A DNA stretch of 55,453 nucleotides from positions 1 to 55,453 of the forward strand of contig JAUNTZ010000001.1 in NCBI GenBank assembly GCA_030538425.1. The letters run 5' to 3'. The stretch is from Paracoccus sp. (in: a-proteobacteria) (lineage in GTDB: Bacteria; Pseudomonadota; Alphaproteobacteria; Rhodobacterales; Rhodobacteraceae). Below, piece after piece: positions 33,200 through 43,232 of the stretch. The notes under the pieces are model-generated. The model worked only from the letters and a program-made list of their open reading frames with translations, did not search any database and was not told the DNA's origin. The translations under genes and the position numbers were made by a program. How positions within the stretch are numbered: position 1 is the stretch's first letter; each line of letters begins with the position of its first letter.

Positions 33200-34029
33200 G
33201 CTGCGTTGAGCCGCAGGATCTCACGCGCCTGCGCGGGCGTGGCGACGGGGCGGTCAAAGCGCTCGCACAGCGCCACCGCCCGTTCCACCAAGGCCGCGTT
33301 CGAGGGCGCCAGCCGCTCGCGGTCGAGGCGCACGTTATCCTCCAGCCCGGTGCGCGCATGACCGCCCGAGGAAATCGCCCATTCGTTCACCGTCAACTGA
33401 TGCGCGCCGATCCCCGCCGCGCACCAGGGCGCGTCCTCACCGAACAGGCGCTTGACGGTGGCGATATAGAAATCGAACACGACACGATCGACCGGCATCG
33501 CGTTTTTCACGCCCATCACGAATTGCACATAGGGCCGTGCGGTCAGGCGGCCATCGTCGAACATCGCCTTGGCCTGAAAGATATGCGACAGATCGAAGGC
33601 CTCGATCTCGGGCGTGACGCCATATTCGCGCATCTGCGCGGCCAGCCAATCGACCAGATCGGGCGGGTTCTCATACACCCGGGTCGGAAAATTGTTCGAG
33701 CCGACCGAGAGGCTGGCCATGTCGGGCGCAAGCGGCAACATGCCGCCGCGCGCCTGACCCGCGCCCGAGCGCCCGCCGGTCGAAAGCTGCACGATCATGC
33801 CGGGGCAGTGCTTCTCAATCCCCTCTTTCAGTGCGGCGAAACGCGCGGGGTCGGAGGTGGGCCTCCCCTCATCGTCGCGGACATGGCAATGCGCGATGGA
33901 GGCGCCGGCCTCAAACGCCTCATGCGTGGATTCGATCTGTTCGGCCACGGTGACCGGCACGGCAGGGTTGTTTTCCTTGGTCGGAAGGCTGCCGGTAATG
34001 GCCACGCAGATGATGCAGGGATTGATCAT
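33196..34029 (-). CDS. Beta-keto acid cleavage enzyme (BKACE, DUF849)
   Basis: A 277-residue TIM-barrel protein of the family founded by 3-keto-5-aminohexanoate cleavage enzyme. Seen features are CVAITGSLPTKENNPAVPVT, the zinc-binding AHCHVRDDEGRPTSD, MIVQLSTGGRSG, SVGSNNFPTRVYENPP and the late WAISSGGHARTGLEDN. Family members transfer a beta-keto acid fragment to acetyl-CoA, giving acetoacetate and a CoA ester. Inside a pca operon that lacks pcaIJF, the likely substrate is beta-ketoadipate, giving acetoacetate and succinyl-CoA. That substrate is inference. I chose ATG at 34029, seven bases after the pcaG stop. Confidence 0.85.
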   Translation of the reverse strand: MINPCIICVAITGSLPTKENNPAVPVTVAEQIESTHEAFEAGASIAHCHVRDDEGRPTSDPARFAALKEGIEKHCPGMIVQLSTGGRSGAGQARGGMLPLAPDMASLSVGSNNFPTRVYENPPDLVDWLAAQMREYGVTPEIEAFDLSHIFQAKAMFDDGRLTARPYVQFVMGVKNAMPVDRVVFDFYIATVKRLFGEDAPWCAAGIGAHQLTVNEWAISSGGHARTGLEDNVRLDRERLAPSNAALVERAVALCERFDRPVATPAQAREILRLNAA

Positions 34030-34036
34030 AACACCC

Positions 34037-34642
34037 TCAGATATCGAAGAAAACGGTTTCATTCTCGCCTTGCAGGCGGATGTCGAAGCGGTAAACGCCG
34101 GCCTCTTGCCTCGCAATCAGTGTGGCGCGGCGGTTTTCCCACTCGATCAGGTTGAGAACCGGATCGGCGGCGTTGGCCTCGGCCTCATCCGCGAAATACA
34201 TCCGCGTGTTCAGCCCGATATTGATACCGCGCGCGACGATCCAGAGGTTCAGATGCGGGGCCATCATCCGCCCGTTCCGGCCCATGACCGGGCCGGGCTT
34301 CACCGTGTCGAACCCCCATTCGCCGGTCTCAAAATCGGTGATCACACGGCCCCAGCCGCGAAAGCCGTCCTCAACCTGGCCGCCTTCGGGATGGGCATAA
34401 TGGCCGTCGGCATTGGCCTGCCAGACCTCAAGCAGCACGTCCTTGACCGGGCTGCCGCTGCCGTCGATCACGCGCCCCTCAACCCGGATGCGTTCTCCTT
34501 TGGCATTGGGCCCGGCGATGTCCCAGCCGAGTTCTCGTTCGAAAATATCAAAGCCCGCCGCAACCGGTGCCAGCCCGATATGGACGTAAGGCCCGGCGGT
34601 CTGCGAGGGGGTTTCCTTCAGATAATCAAGCTGTTGTCCCAT
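34037..34642 (-). CDS. pcaG: Protocatechuate 3,4-dioxygenase alpha subunit
   Basis: A 201-residue intradiol dioxygenase subunit. Visible are TPSQTAGPYVHIGLAP, GDGSPVKDVLLEVWQANADG-like sequence with YAHPEGG, and FDTVKPGPV. The position of the iron-binding His pair in the beta subunit reads MMAPHLNLWIVARG here, as expected for the non-catalytic alpha chain. It forms an oligomer with PcaH and opens the protocatechuate ring between the hydroxyls. It follows pcaH with a one-base gap. Confidence 0.92.
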   Translation of the reverse strand: MGQQLDYLKETPSQTAGPYVHIGLAPVAAGFDIFERELGWDIAGPNAKGERIRVEGRVIDGSGSPVKDVLLEVWQANADGHYAHPEGGQVEDGFRGWGRVITDFETGEWGFDTVKPGPVMGRNGRMMAPHLNLWIVARGINIGLNTRMYFADEAEANAADPVLNLIEWENRRATLIARQEAGVYRFDIRLQGENETVFFDI

Positions 34643-34643
34643 C

Positions 34644-35366
34644 TCAGTTCCCCTCCAGCCGGTTTTCAAACAGGGTCGAGCGCCGCCCACGCAGCACGAT
34701 ATCGAACTTGTAGGCAATCGAATCCAGCGGAATCGTGGCGTTCATGTCAAGCCGCGCAATCAACTGATCAATCGCACCCGCGTCCGGGATGGTCTGCACG
34801 ATGGGGCATTGCGCGATCATCGGGTCGCCCTCGAAATACAGCTGCGTAATCAGCCGCTGCGCAAAGCCCGAGCCAAAGACCGAGACATGGATATGCGCGG
34901 GCCGCCAGTTGTTGACCCAGTTGCGCCAAGGATAGGCGCCGGGCTTGATGGTGCGAAAGAAGTAATAGCCGTTCTCATCGGTCAGGGTCCGCCCGCAGCC
35001 ACCGAAATTCGGGTCGATGGGGGCCAGATAAGTGTCCTTCTTGTGGCGATAGCGCCCGCCCGCATTGGCCTGCCAGATCTCAACCAGCGTGTTCGGCACG
35101 GGCCGCGCGTTCTCGTCCAGAACCCGGCCGTGAATGATGATCCGTTCGCCGACAGGGTCGCCATCCTTGGCGAAATTGCGGATCAGGTCATGGTCCAGCG
35201 CGCCGAAATCGCCATGGCCAAAGACCGGCCCGGTGATCTCGGAGGCCGAACCTTGCAGAGAGATCAGCGACAGGCGCGGGCTGCGCGCGACCGAGGTCTT
35301 GTAGTCGGGCGTCAGTGCGGGCGGGTGACGGCGGCGGTCGCGTTGATAGAACTCGGCTTGGGTCAT
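34644..35366 (-). CDS. pcaH: Protocatechuate 3,4-dioxygenase beta subunit
   Basis: A 240-residue catalytic subunit. The iron-binding residues are visible: the Tyr in [16 protein letters not shown] and the His pair in [37 protein letters not shown] is also typical. It converts protocatechuate and oxygen to 3-carboxy-cis,cis-muconate. It starts in a 4-bp overlap with pcaC and is followed by pcaG. Confidence 0.93.
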   Translation of the reverse strand: MTQAEFYQRDRRRHPPALTPDYKTSVARSPRLSLISLQGSASEITGPVFGHGDFGALDHDLIRNFAKDGDPVGERIIIHGRVLDENARPVPNTLVEIWQANAGGRYRHKKDTYLAPIDPNFGGCGRTLTDENGYYFFRTIKPGAYPWRNWVNNWRPAHIHVSVFGSGFAQRLITQLYFEGDPMIAQCPIVQTIPDAGAIDQLIARLDMNATIPLDSIAYKFDIVLRGRRSTLFENRLEGN

Positions 35367-35758
35367 GGCTTGTCCCTTTCCATTTCGGCATAGGTTTCGC
35401 GGGCGAGTTTCAGCGCGTGATTGGCGCGCGGCACGCCGCAATAGATGGCAACATGCTGGAAAACCTGTTGAATATCGGTTTGCGTCGCGCCGGTGCGGGC
35501 GGTGGCGCGGATATGCATCGGGATCTCTTCGAAATTGCCGGTCGCGGCCAAAAGCGCCAGCGTCAGCATCGAGCGTTCGCGCCGCGTGATCGCGTCCGAG
35601 GCCCAGACCGTGCCCCAAGCGGCGCGGGTGATGAGATCCTGAAAGGGCGTGTCGAACGCGGTCTTGGCGGCCTCGGCGCGGTCCACATGGGCGCAGCCCA
35701 GAACCTCACGCCGGGTTTTCATGCCGATATCGTAACGATCCGTTTCCTGCTCAGACAT
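35363..35758 (-). CDS. pcaC: 4-carboxymuconolactone decarboxylase
   Basis: A 131-residue member of the CMD/AhpD family. Typical segments are [52 protein letters not shown] and [16 protein letters not shown]. It converts 4-carboxymuconolactone to beta-ketoadipate enol-lactone. It is a stand-alone protein here, unlike the PcaDC (PcaL) fusions of some bacteria. It overlaps pcaD by 8 bp and pcaH by 4 bp. Confidence 0.93.
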   Translation of the reverse strand: MSEQETDRYDIGMKTRREVLGCAHVDRAEAAKTAFDTPFQDLITRAAWGTVWASDAITRRERSMLTLALLAATGNFEEIPMHIRATARTGATQTDIQQVFQHVAIYCGVPRANHALKLARETYAEMERDKP

Positions 35759-36532
35759 GGCCGATCCTTTCAAGAAAATCGCCAAGGATTGCGGCATATT
35801 CCGCCGACGCCTCGACAAAGGGAAGATGGGCCGCGCCCTTTATTTCAGCGTAATTCGCGCCCGGGATCAGCCGGGCGGTCTCGCGCACCAGATCGGGCGG
35901 GGTCGCGCCGTCAAGGCTGCCGCCGATCACCTGAACCGGCAGATCAATCGCGCCCACTTGCTCGCGCAGATCGGCATCGGCAATGGCCTGACAGCAGGCG
36001 ATATAACCCTCGACCGGCTGCCGCTCCATCATCCGTTGCCACGGACCCAGCGCTGGGGTCGCGCGAAAATCGGGTGAGAACCATCGTTCCATGGTGGGCG
36101 CAGAGATCGAGGCGATGCCGCCTTGGCGGATCGCCTCAACGCGGGCGTTCCACATCGCCGCATCGCCGATCTTTGCGGCGCTGTTGGAGATCACCAGACC
36201 GGCCAGCAGATCGGGATGACGCAGCGCCAGCGCCTGACCGATCAGCCCGCCGATGGAGAGCCCCACGAAGACCACATCGCGCAGGCCAAGCGCCCGGATC
36301 AGCGCCGCCGCATCATCGGCCAACTGGTCAATGGAATAGGGGCCGGGCGTGGCCTCAGACAGGCCATGGCCGCGCTTGTCGTAACGCACCAACCGCAGCC
36401 CCCCCGGCAGATGCGGGATCAGCGCATCCCAAAGCCGCAGATCGGTGCCAAGCGAGTTGGCAAAGACCAGCGCCGGACCCTCGCCCTGATCGGCATAATG
36501 CAAATCGCATCCATTCGCGCTTATGTTCCGCA

Positions 36533-36533
<1 letters not shown>
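35751..36533 (-). CDS. pcaD: Beta-ketoadipate enol-lactone hydrolase
   Basis: A 260-residue alpha/beta hydrolase. The nucleophile elbow is GLSIGG with Ser93. The oxyanion region is FANSLGTDLRLWDAL, the acid is in GGSLDGATPPDL and the catalytic His is in GAAHLPFVE. It hydrolyses enol-lactone to beta-ketoadipate. Its start overlaps the pobA stop. Confidence 0.92.
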
Positions 36534-37756
<1,223 letters not shown>

Positions 37757-37769
37757 TTATACCGCCATA
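37757..37769. promoter_or_regulatory. Candidate LysR (PcaQ) box between pobA and pcaQ
   Basis: TTATACCGCCATA fits the T-N11-A pattern and contains TAT...ATA symmetry, 25 bases before the pcaQ start and 55 before pobA. It does not closely match the ATAACC-N4-GGTTAA motif I associate with PcaQ, so it is only a candidate. Confidence 0.3.
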
Positions 37770-37793
37770 TGATTGCTTTTTTCGGCAAGTATC

Positions 37794-38699
37794 ATGGACC
37801 CCAGAATCAAGCTCCGCCATATCCGCGTCTTTGCTGAGATCGTCCGTCAGGGCAGTCTCAAACGCGCGGCTGAGCGGCTGAACCTGACCCAGCCCGCCAT
37901 ATCGCGCGCCTTGTCCGAGCTTGAGGCGATAGCCGGCGCGCAGCTTCTGACGCGGGGCAGGGCCGGGGTGTCGCTGACCCCCGCCGGTGAGGTGCTGCAC
38001 CATTATGCGCAGCTATCGCTGGCCGCGCTTGAGCAGGGGCTGGCGGGGGGCGCGCAGGCGGGGCGATCAAAGCTGCGGGTGGGGGCGCTGCCTTCGGTCG
38101 CGGCGCGGCTGATCCCTGAGGTCGTGGCCCAACTGGCCAGCATCGCGCCCGAGCTGCGCCTCTCGGTTCTGGACGGCGCGCATGGCTATCTGACCGGCCA
38201 GCTGCGCAACGGCGATCTGGACATGGTGATCGGCCGGCTTGGCGCGCCCGACACGATGCGCGGGCTGTCCTTCACGCAGCTGTACACCGAGGACGTGGCC
38301 TTCGTTACCCGCCCCGGCCACCCGATCCTCACGCGCCCCGAACTCACCCGTCTGGCCGAGTTCCCGGTGATCTTCCCGACCCGCAGCGCCGCGATCCGTC
38401 CCCTGGTCGAGCGATGGCTCATCGCCCGAGGCATCCCCGAGCCCGACCGCATCGTCGAGACCGTCTCAGGCGCTTTGGGCCACGTCCTGACCCGGCGCAC
38501 TGACGCGATATGGATCATATCCGCAGGGGTCGTCGCGCTTGCCATCGAGGAAGGCCGACTTGTCCGCCTGCCCTTCGACACAAGCGGCACCAGCGGCCCG
38601 GTCGGCCTGATGGTCCGCGCCAACGAGGCCCCCTCGCATGAGCGCCGGGTGATGCTGCGGGCCGTTGACCTTGCGGTTGAGGCGTTGGGGTTGGGGTAG
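37794..38699 (+). CDS. pcaQ: LysR-family regulator of protocatechuate catabolism
   Basis: A 301-residue LysR protein with the PcaQ-like start MDPRIKLRHIRVFAEIVRQG, helix-turn-helix SLKRAAERLNLTQPAISRAL and a full co-inducer domain. I chose ATG at 37794 over an in-frame TTG seven codons earlier, because the family begins close to the IKLRH motif. It is divergent from pobA-pcaDCHGB, where PcaQ normally sits and activates the operon in response to a muconolactone-type intermediate. A GCTGTC/GACAGC hairpin 22 bases after the stop may end the transcript. Confidence 0.85.
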   Translation: MDPRIKLRHIRVFAEIVRQGSLKRAAERLNLTQPAISRALSELEAIAGAQLLTRGRAGVSLTPAGEVLHHYAQLSLAALEQGLAGGAQAGRSKLRVGALPSVAARLIPEVVAQLASIAPELRLSVLDGAHGYLTGQLRNGDLDMVIGRLGAPDTMRGLSFTQLYTEDVAFVTRPGHPILTRPELTRLAEFPVIFPTRSAAIRPLVERWLIARGIPEPDRIVETVSGALGHVLTRRTDAIWIISAGVVALAIEEGRLVRLPFDTSGTSGPVGLMVRANEAPSHERRVMLRAVDLAVEALGLG

Positions 38700-38973
38700 G
38701 GGTGGTGAAATCGTTGGGTTGCTGTCAGCGGGACAGCATCTGGTGAGGGATCTGGCGCGCGTTTTGAGATGTCGTCTGAGAACTCAAACATGTGCCCATT
38801 CCATCGACACTATCTGTTTGACAACAAACAGATAGCACGGCGGTAATACAAAAAAACGAGGAAATATGGCAAAGGGACGGAACTTACGTCGAACCTTCTC
38901 CATTCAATAAAATTATGAAATCACGAATAATTGTCGGAAAATCAATATATGCCCATCTAAGCCCCGTGGGTCA
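38700..38973. other. AT-rich boundary spacer, no gene recognised
   Basis: A 274-base gap between pcaQ and the last gene of the peptide cluster. Its right half (about 38835-38960) is strikingly AT-rich for this genome. It contains a weak hairpin at 38721-38737 and a perfect inverted repeat at 38810-38835. No supported coding sequence was found. It looks like the left boundary of the imported island. Confidence 0.5.
38810..38835. repeat. Perfect 11-bp inverted repeat at the island edge
   Basis: CTATCTGTTTG and CAAACAGATAG are separated by ACAA. No T tract follows on either strand, so it is an atypical terminator. It may be a stem-loop ending the peptide-cluster transcript, an operator, or a trace of a mobile element end. 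Confidence 0.6.
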
Positions 38974-39861
38974 TCAAGGCCGCCTGATCAGAAAACTCTG
39001 GTTTGACCTGCATTCCGCCTTGTCCGTTTCAATTCGGTCGAGAGCGTCAAATCGCGTGTCGAAACCCCGGAACACCGTTCTGCAGTCTTGCTGCGTCCAG
39101 CAGCGGATAACATCTTGAAGCAAGCTCTTGACGATGCCCGTCCGCAGGTCCCACGTTACGGTCGCCCGCCCTTCGACGCCTTCGCGCAGAACACCTGTGC
39201 GGTAGAGAAATCCTCTGCCACTGCGATTGCACAAGAGTTCCCTCTGGCGTTCCTTTCCGTCCCCTGAGAGGCGGATATCGCCAAATACGACACCACCTGC
39301 GGCAAGGCTGTGATGCGCCCATTCGAGAATGCGCTGCGCGTCGTCGAGGGAGAAATGGTTCAGTATCTCGTAGTCAAGCAGCACAAGATCAAATTCGCCA
39401 AGTTCAGGCCGCGCCAGAAGTTCGGATTGGACCAAGCGGATACCGGGCATTCCGCCGAAACGCGACCGCGCCACCTCCAGACATGCCTTGGACCTGTCAA
39501 TCCCGGTGAAGCGGAGATTGCTCACATGCGATGCCAGAAAGCCGATCCAGTTGCCGACACCGCACCCGGCCTGGAGAACGCGCAGAGATCGACGCTTTAG
39601 GATTGGCGCGACCGGACGGCAGAGTTCTTCCAGATAGCGGATGCCGCGTGACCCGTTGTCGGTGCTTGGGCAAAGCTGCGCGGCGATCTGCCCCGCGTCA
39701 AAGCATGGCCGCAGGCGGTAGGGCAAATGGTTCGCTGTCGGTGCTATATCCTCGCCCCAGACCAGTTCCGGATCATCCGGCCCGAGATGCCCTGCTGGCA
39801 GGTCCCGCGGTGGCGCGCGCATCTCGTCGATGCTGGTCGCGAAGACAGCGCTGCCGGCCAT
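38974..39861 (-). CDS. Class I SAM-dependent methyltransferase of the RiPP cluster
   Basis: A 295-residue protein. The SAM-binding glycine-rich motif is LRVLQAGCGVGNWIGFLASH, followed by FTGIDRSKACLEVARSRFGG, and motif IV is FDLVLLDYEILNHF. The first ~90 residues are not recognised, though LPYRLRPCFDAGQIAAQLCP looks like a substrate-binding lead. It is the last gene of the minus-strand cluster; its start overlaps the stop of the PqqD-like gene by one base. It probably methylates the peptide product or a nucleotide- or sugar-derived group on it; the target is unknown. Confidence 0.75.
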   Translation of the reverse strand: MAGSAVFATSIDEMRAPPRDLPAGHLGPDDPELVWGEDIAPTANHLPYRLRPCFDAGQIAAQLCPSTDNGSRGIRYLEELCRPVAPILKRRSLRVLQAGCGVGNWIGFLASHVSNLRFTGIDRSKACLEVARSRFGGMPGIRLVQSELLARPELGEFDLVLLDYEILNHFSLDDAQRILEWAHHSLAAGGVVFGDIRLSGDGKERQRELLCNRSGRGFLYRTGVLREGVEGRATVTWDLRTGIVKSLLQDVIRCWTQQDCRTVFRGFDTRFDALDRIETDKAECRSNQSFLIRRP

Positions 39862-40118
39862 TATTGGAGGGCAATCACGGCACCTTCGGCTTCGAGGGTG
39901 TCGATGAAATCACTTACGTCGTATCGAATGACCTCTGGCTCAGCATCGTACTCTGCTGCCAGCGCGGCCGTAATGTCATCGACGGTAGTGGATTGTTCGA
40001 GACGTTTCCAAATCTCCTCGCCGACACCGGACAGTTCGATCGCTGAATTGGATCGGATCAGGAAGCTCCTTGTGCCGACCCGGCGCAGCCGGAACTCCAA
40101 GTTTTGTTCATAGTGCAT
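39861..40118 (-). CDS. PqqD-family RiPP recognition element protein
   Basis: An 85-residue stand-alone PqqD-like protein. Diagnostic positions are VGTRSFLIRSNSAIELSGVG, EEIWKRLEQSTTVDDITAAL and DVSDFIDTLEAEGAVIAL, matching the winged-helix pattern in which a hydrophobic 'N.t...iW..l.' core is followed by 'f...L...g.i'. Such proteins bind the leader of a RiPP precursor and present it to the modifying enzymes. AGGAAG lies 7-12 bases upstream of its ATG. It is encoded with a radical SAM maturase, short peptides and an exporter, which gives the cluster its RiPP identity. Confidence 0.82.
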   Translation of the reverse strand: MHYEQNLEFRLRRVGTRSFLIRSNSAIELSGVGEEIWKRLEQSTTVDDITAALAAEYDAEPEVIRYDVSDFIDTLEAEGAVIALQ

Positions 40119-40119
40119 T

Positions 40120-40938
40120 CTACACTTCCTCTAACAAGCTGTCTTGCTCTGCAATCTCGTTGAAAAGCCTCATCGCCGCCTGGATGGCCGTGGGGGTAAA
40201 TTTATTTTCGATCAGCAACTGTTCGAGACGCGTCGCTAAAGGTGCGACGCGTGGGCCGGCGTTGCGCAGGGTAAGCAACACCCACTTCTTGCGATCCACG
40301 CTTCGGCCAGCAAGAAAGCAAAGTGACATCCCGCCAAAAAGCAGAAGCTCATGTGTCAAGAGCGAAGCCGTCGCGGTGTCGCCCGCCGCCAGAACACCTA
40401 CCAAGTCCTCATAGACGTTGTCGCCGAGATTGGTGTGATAGCGGGCCTGCCAAAGGCAATAGGCCCGGTAGTCGAGGCTGTCCATCAACGCGCGATACCC
40501 GACCTCATCTTGTAGCACGATACCGTTTCGCAACCGATGCACAAGCTCGCCAACAGTCTCGTTGTCGTAATGAGGGCTTAGTCGGTCGAAGCTGAGGGAC
40601 TTGTGCGGGTCGCTGAAATCTATTGCCGAGATGGTGGCGAAGCTTTCAGCCAAGGCTTGCCTTGAGAGGACCTGGAAATCCAGCGTGGTCGAACCGAACG
40701 CTAGGATGTCGTTGGCACGCTTGGGGTGATTGTTGCGAAAGCGCCTGACTGTTTCATCGATGCGCTCTTCCTCAATCAAAGCGAATACGTCGAAGTCGGA
40801 ATTACGCGTCCCGTGGCCCTGAACGACGCTGCCGCCCAGCACAACGATTCCGTCTCTGTTGAGGGGTAACTGCGCCAGTATCGCATCAGGGGTAACGCCG
40901 TGGAACTTTGAAAAGGATTCAAGTGTCATGTAGCTCAT
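40120..40938 (-). CDS. Nucleotidyltransferase-superfamily protein of the RiPP cluster
   Basis: A 272-residue protein with the polymerase-beta-like nucleotidyltransferase motif: LGGSVVQGHGTRNSDFDVFA, in which Gly35-Gly36-Ser37 and the acidic pair Asp48/Asp50 would bind NTP and metal. The C-terminal ~150 residues are helical and unrecognised. I chose ATG at 40938 because GAGGAG sits 6 bases upstream; the gene overlaps the protease gene by 20 bp. Paeninodin-type lasso clusters pair a nucleotidyltransferase with a kinase that phosphorylates a C-terminal Ser, and this cluster also has a kinase and a Ser-ending peptide. An antitoxin/toxin or tRNA-modifying role cannot be excluded. Confidence 0.72.
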   Translation of the reverse strand: MSYMTLESFSKFHGVTPDAILAQLPLNRDGIVVLGGSVVQGHGTRNSDFDVFALIEEERIDETVRRFRNNHPKRANDILAFGSTTLDFQVLSRQALAESFATISAIDFSDPHKSLSFDRLSPHYDNETVGELVHRLRNGIVLQDEVGYRALMDSLDYRAYCLWQARYHTNLGDNVYEDLVGVLAAGDTATASLLTHELLLFGGMSLCFLAGRSVDRKKWVLLTLRNAGPRVAPLATRLEQLLIENKFTPTAIQAAMRLFNEIAEQDSLLEEV

Positions 40939-41692
40939 GGGGACTCCTCGACGAGGCAAGATTGCGAAGGATCAGCGGACCGAGGCGCGCGATGTTAAAG
41001 GTAATATGCGCCAGTATGCAGGCACCGAGCGAGCCGGTCACGAGATAAAGAAGGCCAAGCGCTACACCGGCAAGCATCTGGTTGGCGTAGTCTCTGGGCC
41101 GGAAGTCGCGGGAGGCCCAAGGCAGGCTGTAATGCGACAGCACGAACAGGACGACGGAAAGAAAAAGCGCGGTGCCTATGTCAGGGATCAAGGCGAAGAC
41201 GGCATAGCGGAAGAACAACTCTTCGAACACAGCGGCACCTGCCATTGATTGCACCGATAGCGCAAGGTTTGCCGCGCTCTGCCGAGGCACCACAATTTCG
41301 CGAAGATCACGATCCAGGAAGAGCTGCCTGCTTGGCCAAAGGAATACGAAAGAGAGCGCCGCTCCGACGAGGCCGCCAAGCGCCAGCGCAGGAAGGTCGG
41401 GCAACCCTGAAGTCAGCCCGGCGCGAAGCCCGGGAAGGCAAAGGACGGGAATAACCAGCGGTAGCCAGTAGGCCGCGCGTATCAGGGCGCGTTCAGTGAT
41501 CGTCGCGCCAAACGGAAGGGCCCTGATGAGCCCATTGAAGACGAAAGCCCCGGCCGTGCTTACGGCCAAGATTGCCGTTCCGGGCTGGGCCGCAGCGGCA
41601 AGAGCCGCCAATCCGCCGACCACCATCATCGCCATGAGAACCGGAAAGGGCCATGTGTTGCGATTGTTGGCATGCTGACCGGGACCGTTCAT
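40919..41692 (-). CDS. CPBP-family intramembrane protease of the RiPP cluster
   Basis: A 257-residue polytopic protein with the CPBP motifs VFEELFFRYAVFALI (Glu157, Glu158, Arg162), FVLSHYSLPW (His187) and ACILAHITFNIARL near the C-terminus. It starts in a 4-bp overlap with the exporter permease gene. In peptide clusters such proteases either remove the leader during export or give self-immunity, as with Abi proteins. Either role is possible here. Confidence 0.8.
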   Translation of the reverse strand: MNGPGQHANNRNTWPFPVLMAMMVVGGLAALAAAAQPGTAILAVSTAGAFVFNGLIRALPFGATITERALIRAAYWLPLVIPVLCLPGLRAGLTSGLPDLPALALGGLVGAALSFVFLWPSRQLFLDRDLREIVVPRQSAANLALSVQSMAGAAVFEELFFRYAVFALIPDIGTALFLSVVLFVLSHYSLPWASRDFRPRDYANQMLAGVALGLLYLVTGSLGACILAHITFNIARLGPLILRNLASSRSPHELHDT

Positions 41693-42453
41693 GCCCGCTC
41701 CAACCTTATCCGCAAGGCGCGGTGAAAGATGAGGGCCGTGACAATGCCGAAGATGAGGCAGACCACAATTTCTCGCCCAAGAGTCACCGCAAGACTCGGC
41801 GGCAGTAGTCCGTTGGCGTCATAGGTGGCGCGCAAAGCGGCAAGGCTGGCGTTGCCGGGTAACACGGATCGAACCGCTGTCCAGACATTTCCTTCAGGCA
41901 GGCGCGTGTCGGGCAGCAATGCCCCGCTAAGCAGGATGACGGCACTCCAGCAAATGTTGGAAAGCAGGTTGTAATCGTCGAACATCAGGCTCAGCGCTGA
42001 GAACAGGACGGCAAGGAAGCTGAGTGACGCGAGCGCAATGACTCCATAGCCAAGACCGGCCAGCGGCTGCTCGGGACCGTAGAGCACGCAGCCGATAAGC
42101 CAGACGACCAGAAGGATCGCAAGCCCTTCCAGCATCTGCGGCAAGATCCGCACAGCGACCAGATACACGAGGCTGCGGCTGCTCAAGGTAACGGCCGGAA
42201 GGACATTGGTCTCGGCTTCGGCACGAAAGATCTCTGGCGAGCGAAGGGCGACAAGCGCCCCGGCCTGAAGAACTGCCACCGCGACCAGCGTTTCAAACGC
42301 ATCGCGACCCGGCATTGCGAAGCCTGCAAGTGTCGAAAAAAGCGCTATGAACCATGCAGGATTGACAACCTTGTCGAGGATCATCTCGACGGGGTCGATC
42401 GGGACTGAATAGGCCCGATAGTTGCCAAAAGCCTGTTGCGCGAAAGCTCTCAT
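41689..42453 (-). CDS. ABC-2 type transporter permease (second subunit)
   Basis: A 254-residue integral membrane protein with six hydrophobic segments in the ABC-2 exporter pattern: an N-terminal cytoplasmic stretch ending IDPVEMILDKVVNPAWF, helices such as FIALFSTLAGFAM, and a late GREIVVCLIFGIVTALIFHR. It is encoded in a 4-bp overlap after the first permease, and both follow the ATPase. It probably exports the mature peptide and may confer immunity. Confidence 0.8.
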   Translation of the reverse strand: MRAFAQQAFGNYRAYSVPIDPVEMILDKVVNPAWFIALFSTLAGFAMPGRDAFETLVAVAVLQAGALVALRSPEIFRAEAETNVLPAVTLSSRSLVYLVAVRILPQMLEGLAILLVVWLIGCVLYGPEQPLAGLGYGVIALASLSFLAVLFSALSLMFDDYNLLSNICWSAVILLSGALLPDTRLPEGNVWTAVRSVLPGNASLAALRATYDANGLLPPSLAVTLGREIVVCLIFGIVTALIFHRALRIRLERA

Positions 42454-43232
42454 GCGATCTGCTCCTCGAGGGAAGCGCTGCGCCGGGCGGAGACCTCAGC
42501 AAAGCGCAGAGCGGCCCAGGCAATGACGAGTGCGCTGGACGACAGCAGCGCGCCAATGAAAAGCCCGATTGCGGGCGCCACCTGCGCGGGCTGTCCGAAT
42601 ACCACCTCGCGCATAACTGATACTGGCCAACTTGTCGGCAGTGCGCCTGAAACAGCACTCAGATGTGGCCCCAGAACGCTGATGGGAAAAAAGAATCCGG
42701 ACAGGAAGAAGATCGGCAGCTCAAGATAATTCATGACGAACCGTGACCTGTCGAAGATCACAAACAGCGCCGCGAATAAGAGGCCGAGCGCGAGCAACCC
42801 CAAGATAAATAGCACGACGGAAATTATCAGGAGTCCGGTAGACATAGCGCCCAGCCCCTTGGAAATTATTGCGAACACCAGCCAGACGACAACGGGTCCC
42901 CCGCTGAGAAGCGTGCTTCCGACGGCTTTTCGCAGAAATGTGCCCCAGAGACCGGAAGGCGTCAGCGCGATGGCGGCAAGAGTTCCCATGGCGCGCTCTC
43001 GGCCGATTTCTCCCACGGTCGTGAACACCACCGTGCCCCAAGCCGCGACCAGTGCCGCGGTGAGTGCCGCCTGGGAAACTGTTCGTTCAAAACCGGCCGA
43101 ATGGAAAACCGAGAGGACCAGCACGAGATAAACGAATGGCTGCACAAACAACGAATAACGAATCATAGAACGGCTCAGCGAAAGCCGGGCATGCAGCAAG
43201 AGCGTCGAATATCGGATGCAATCAGGAAGCAT
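42450..43232 (-). CDS. ABC-2 type transporter permease (first subunit)
   Basis: A 260-residue membrane protein. The start at 43232 (MLPDCIRYSTLLLHARLSLS) lies 11 bp inside the end of the ATPase gene. Six membrane segments are visible, including YSLFVQPFVYLVLVLSVFHS and LELPIFFLSGFFFPISVLGP, the latter with the Pro/Phe-rich block common in drug and bacteriocin exporters of the DrrB/NodJ type. It is probably the heterodimer partner of the next permease. Confidence 0.8.
   Translation of the reverse strand: MLPDCIRYSTLLLHARLSLSRSMIRYSLFVQPFVYLVLVLSVFHSAGFERTVSQAALTAALVAAWGTVVFTTVGEIGRERAMGTLAAIALTPSGLWGTFLRKAVGSTLLSGGPVVVWLVFAIISKGLGAMSTGLLIISVVLFILGLLALGLLFAALFVIFDRSRFVMNYLELPIFFLSGFFFPISVLGPHLSAVSGALPTSWPVSVMREVVFGQPAQVAPAIGLFIGALLSSSALVIAWAALRFAEVSARRSASLEEQIA

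Noticed and set aside
38915-39118. A 67-codon plus-strand frame in the AT-rich spacer
   Set aside because: Most of it is antisense to the methyltransferase gene, it has no Shine-Dalgarno and its composition changes where it enters that gene.
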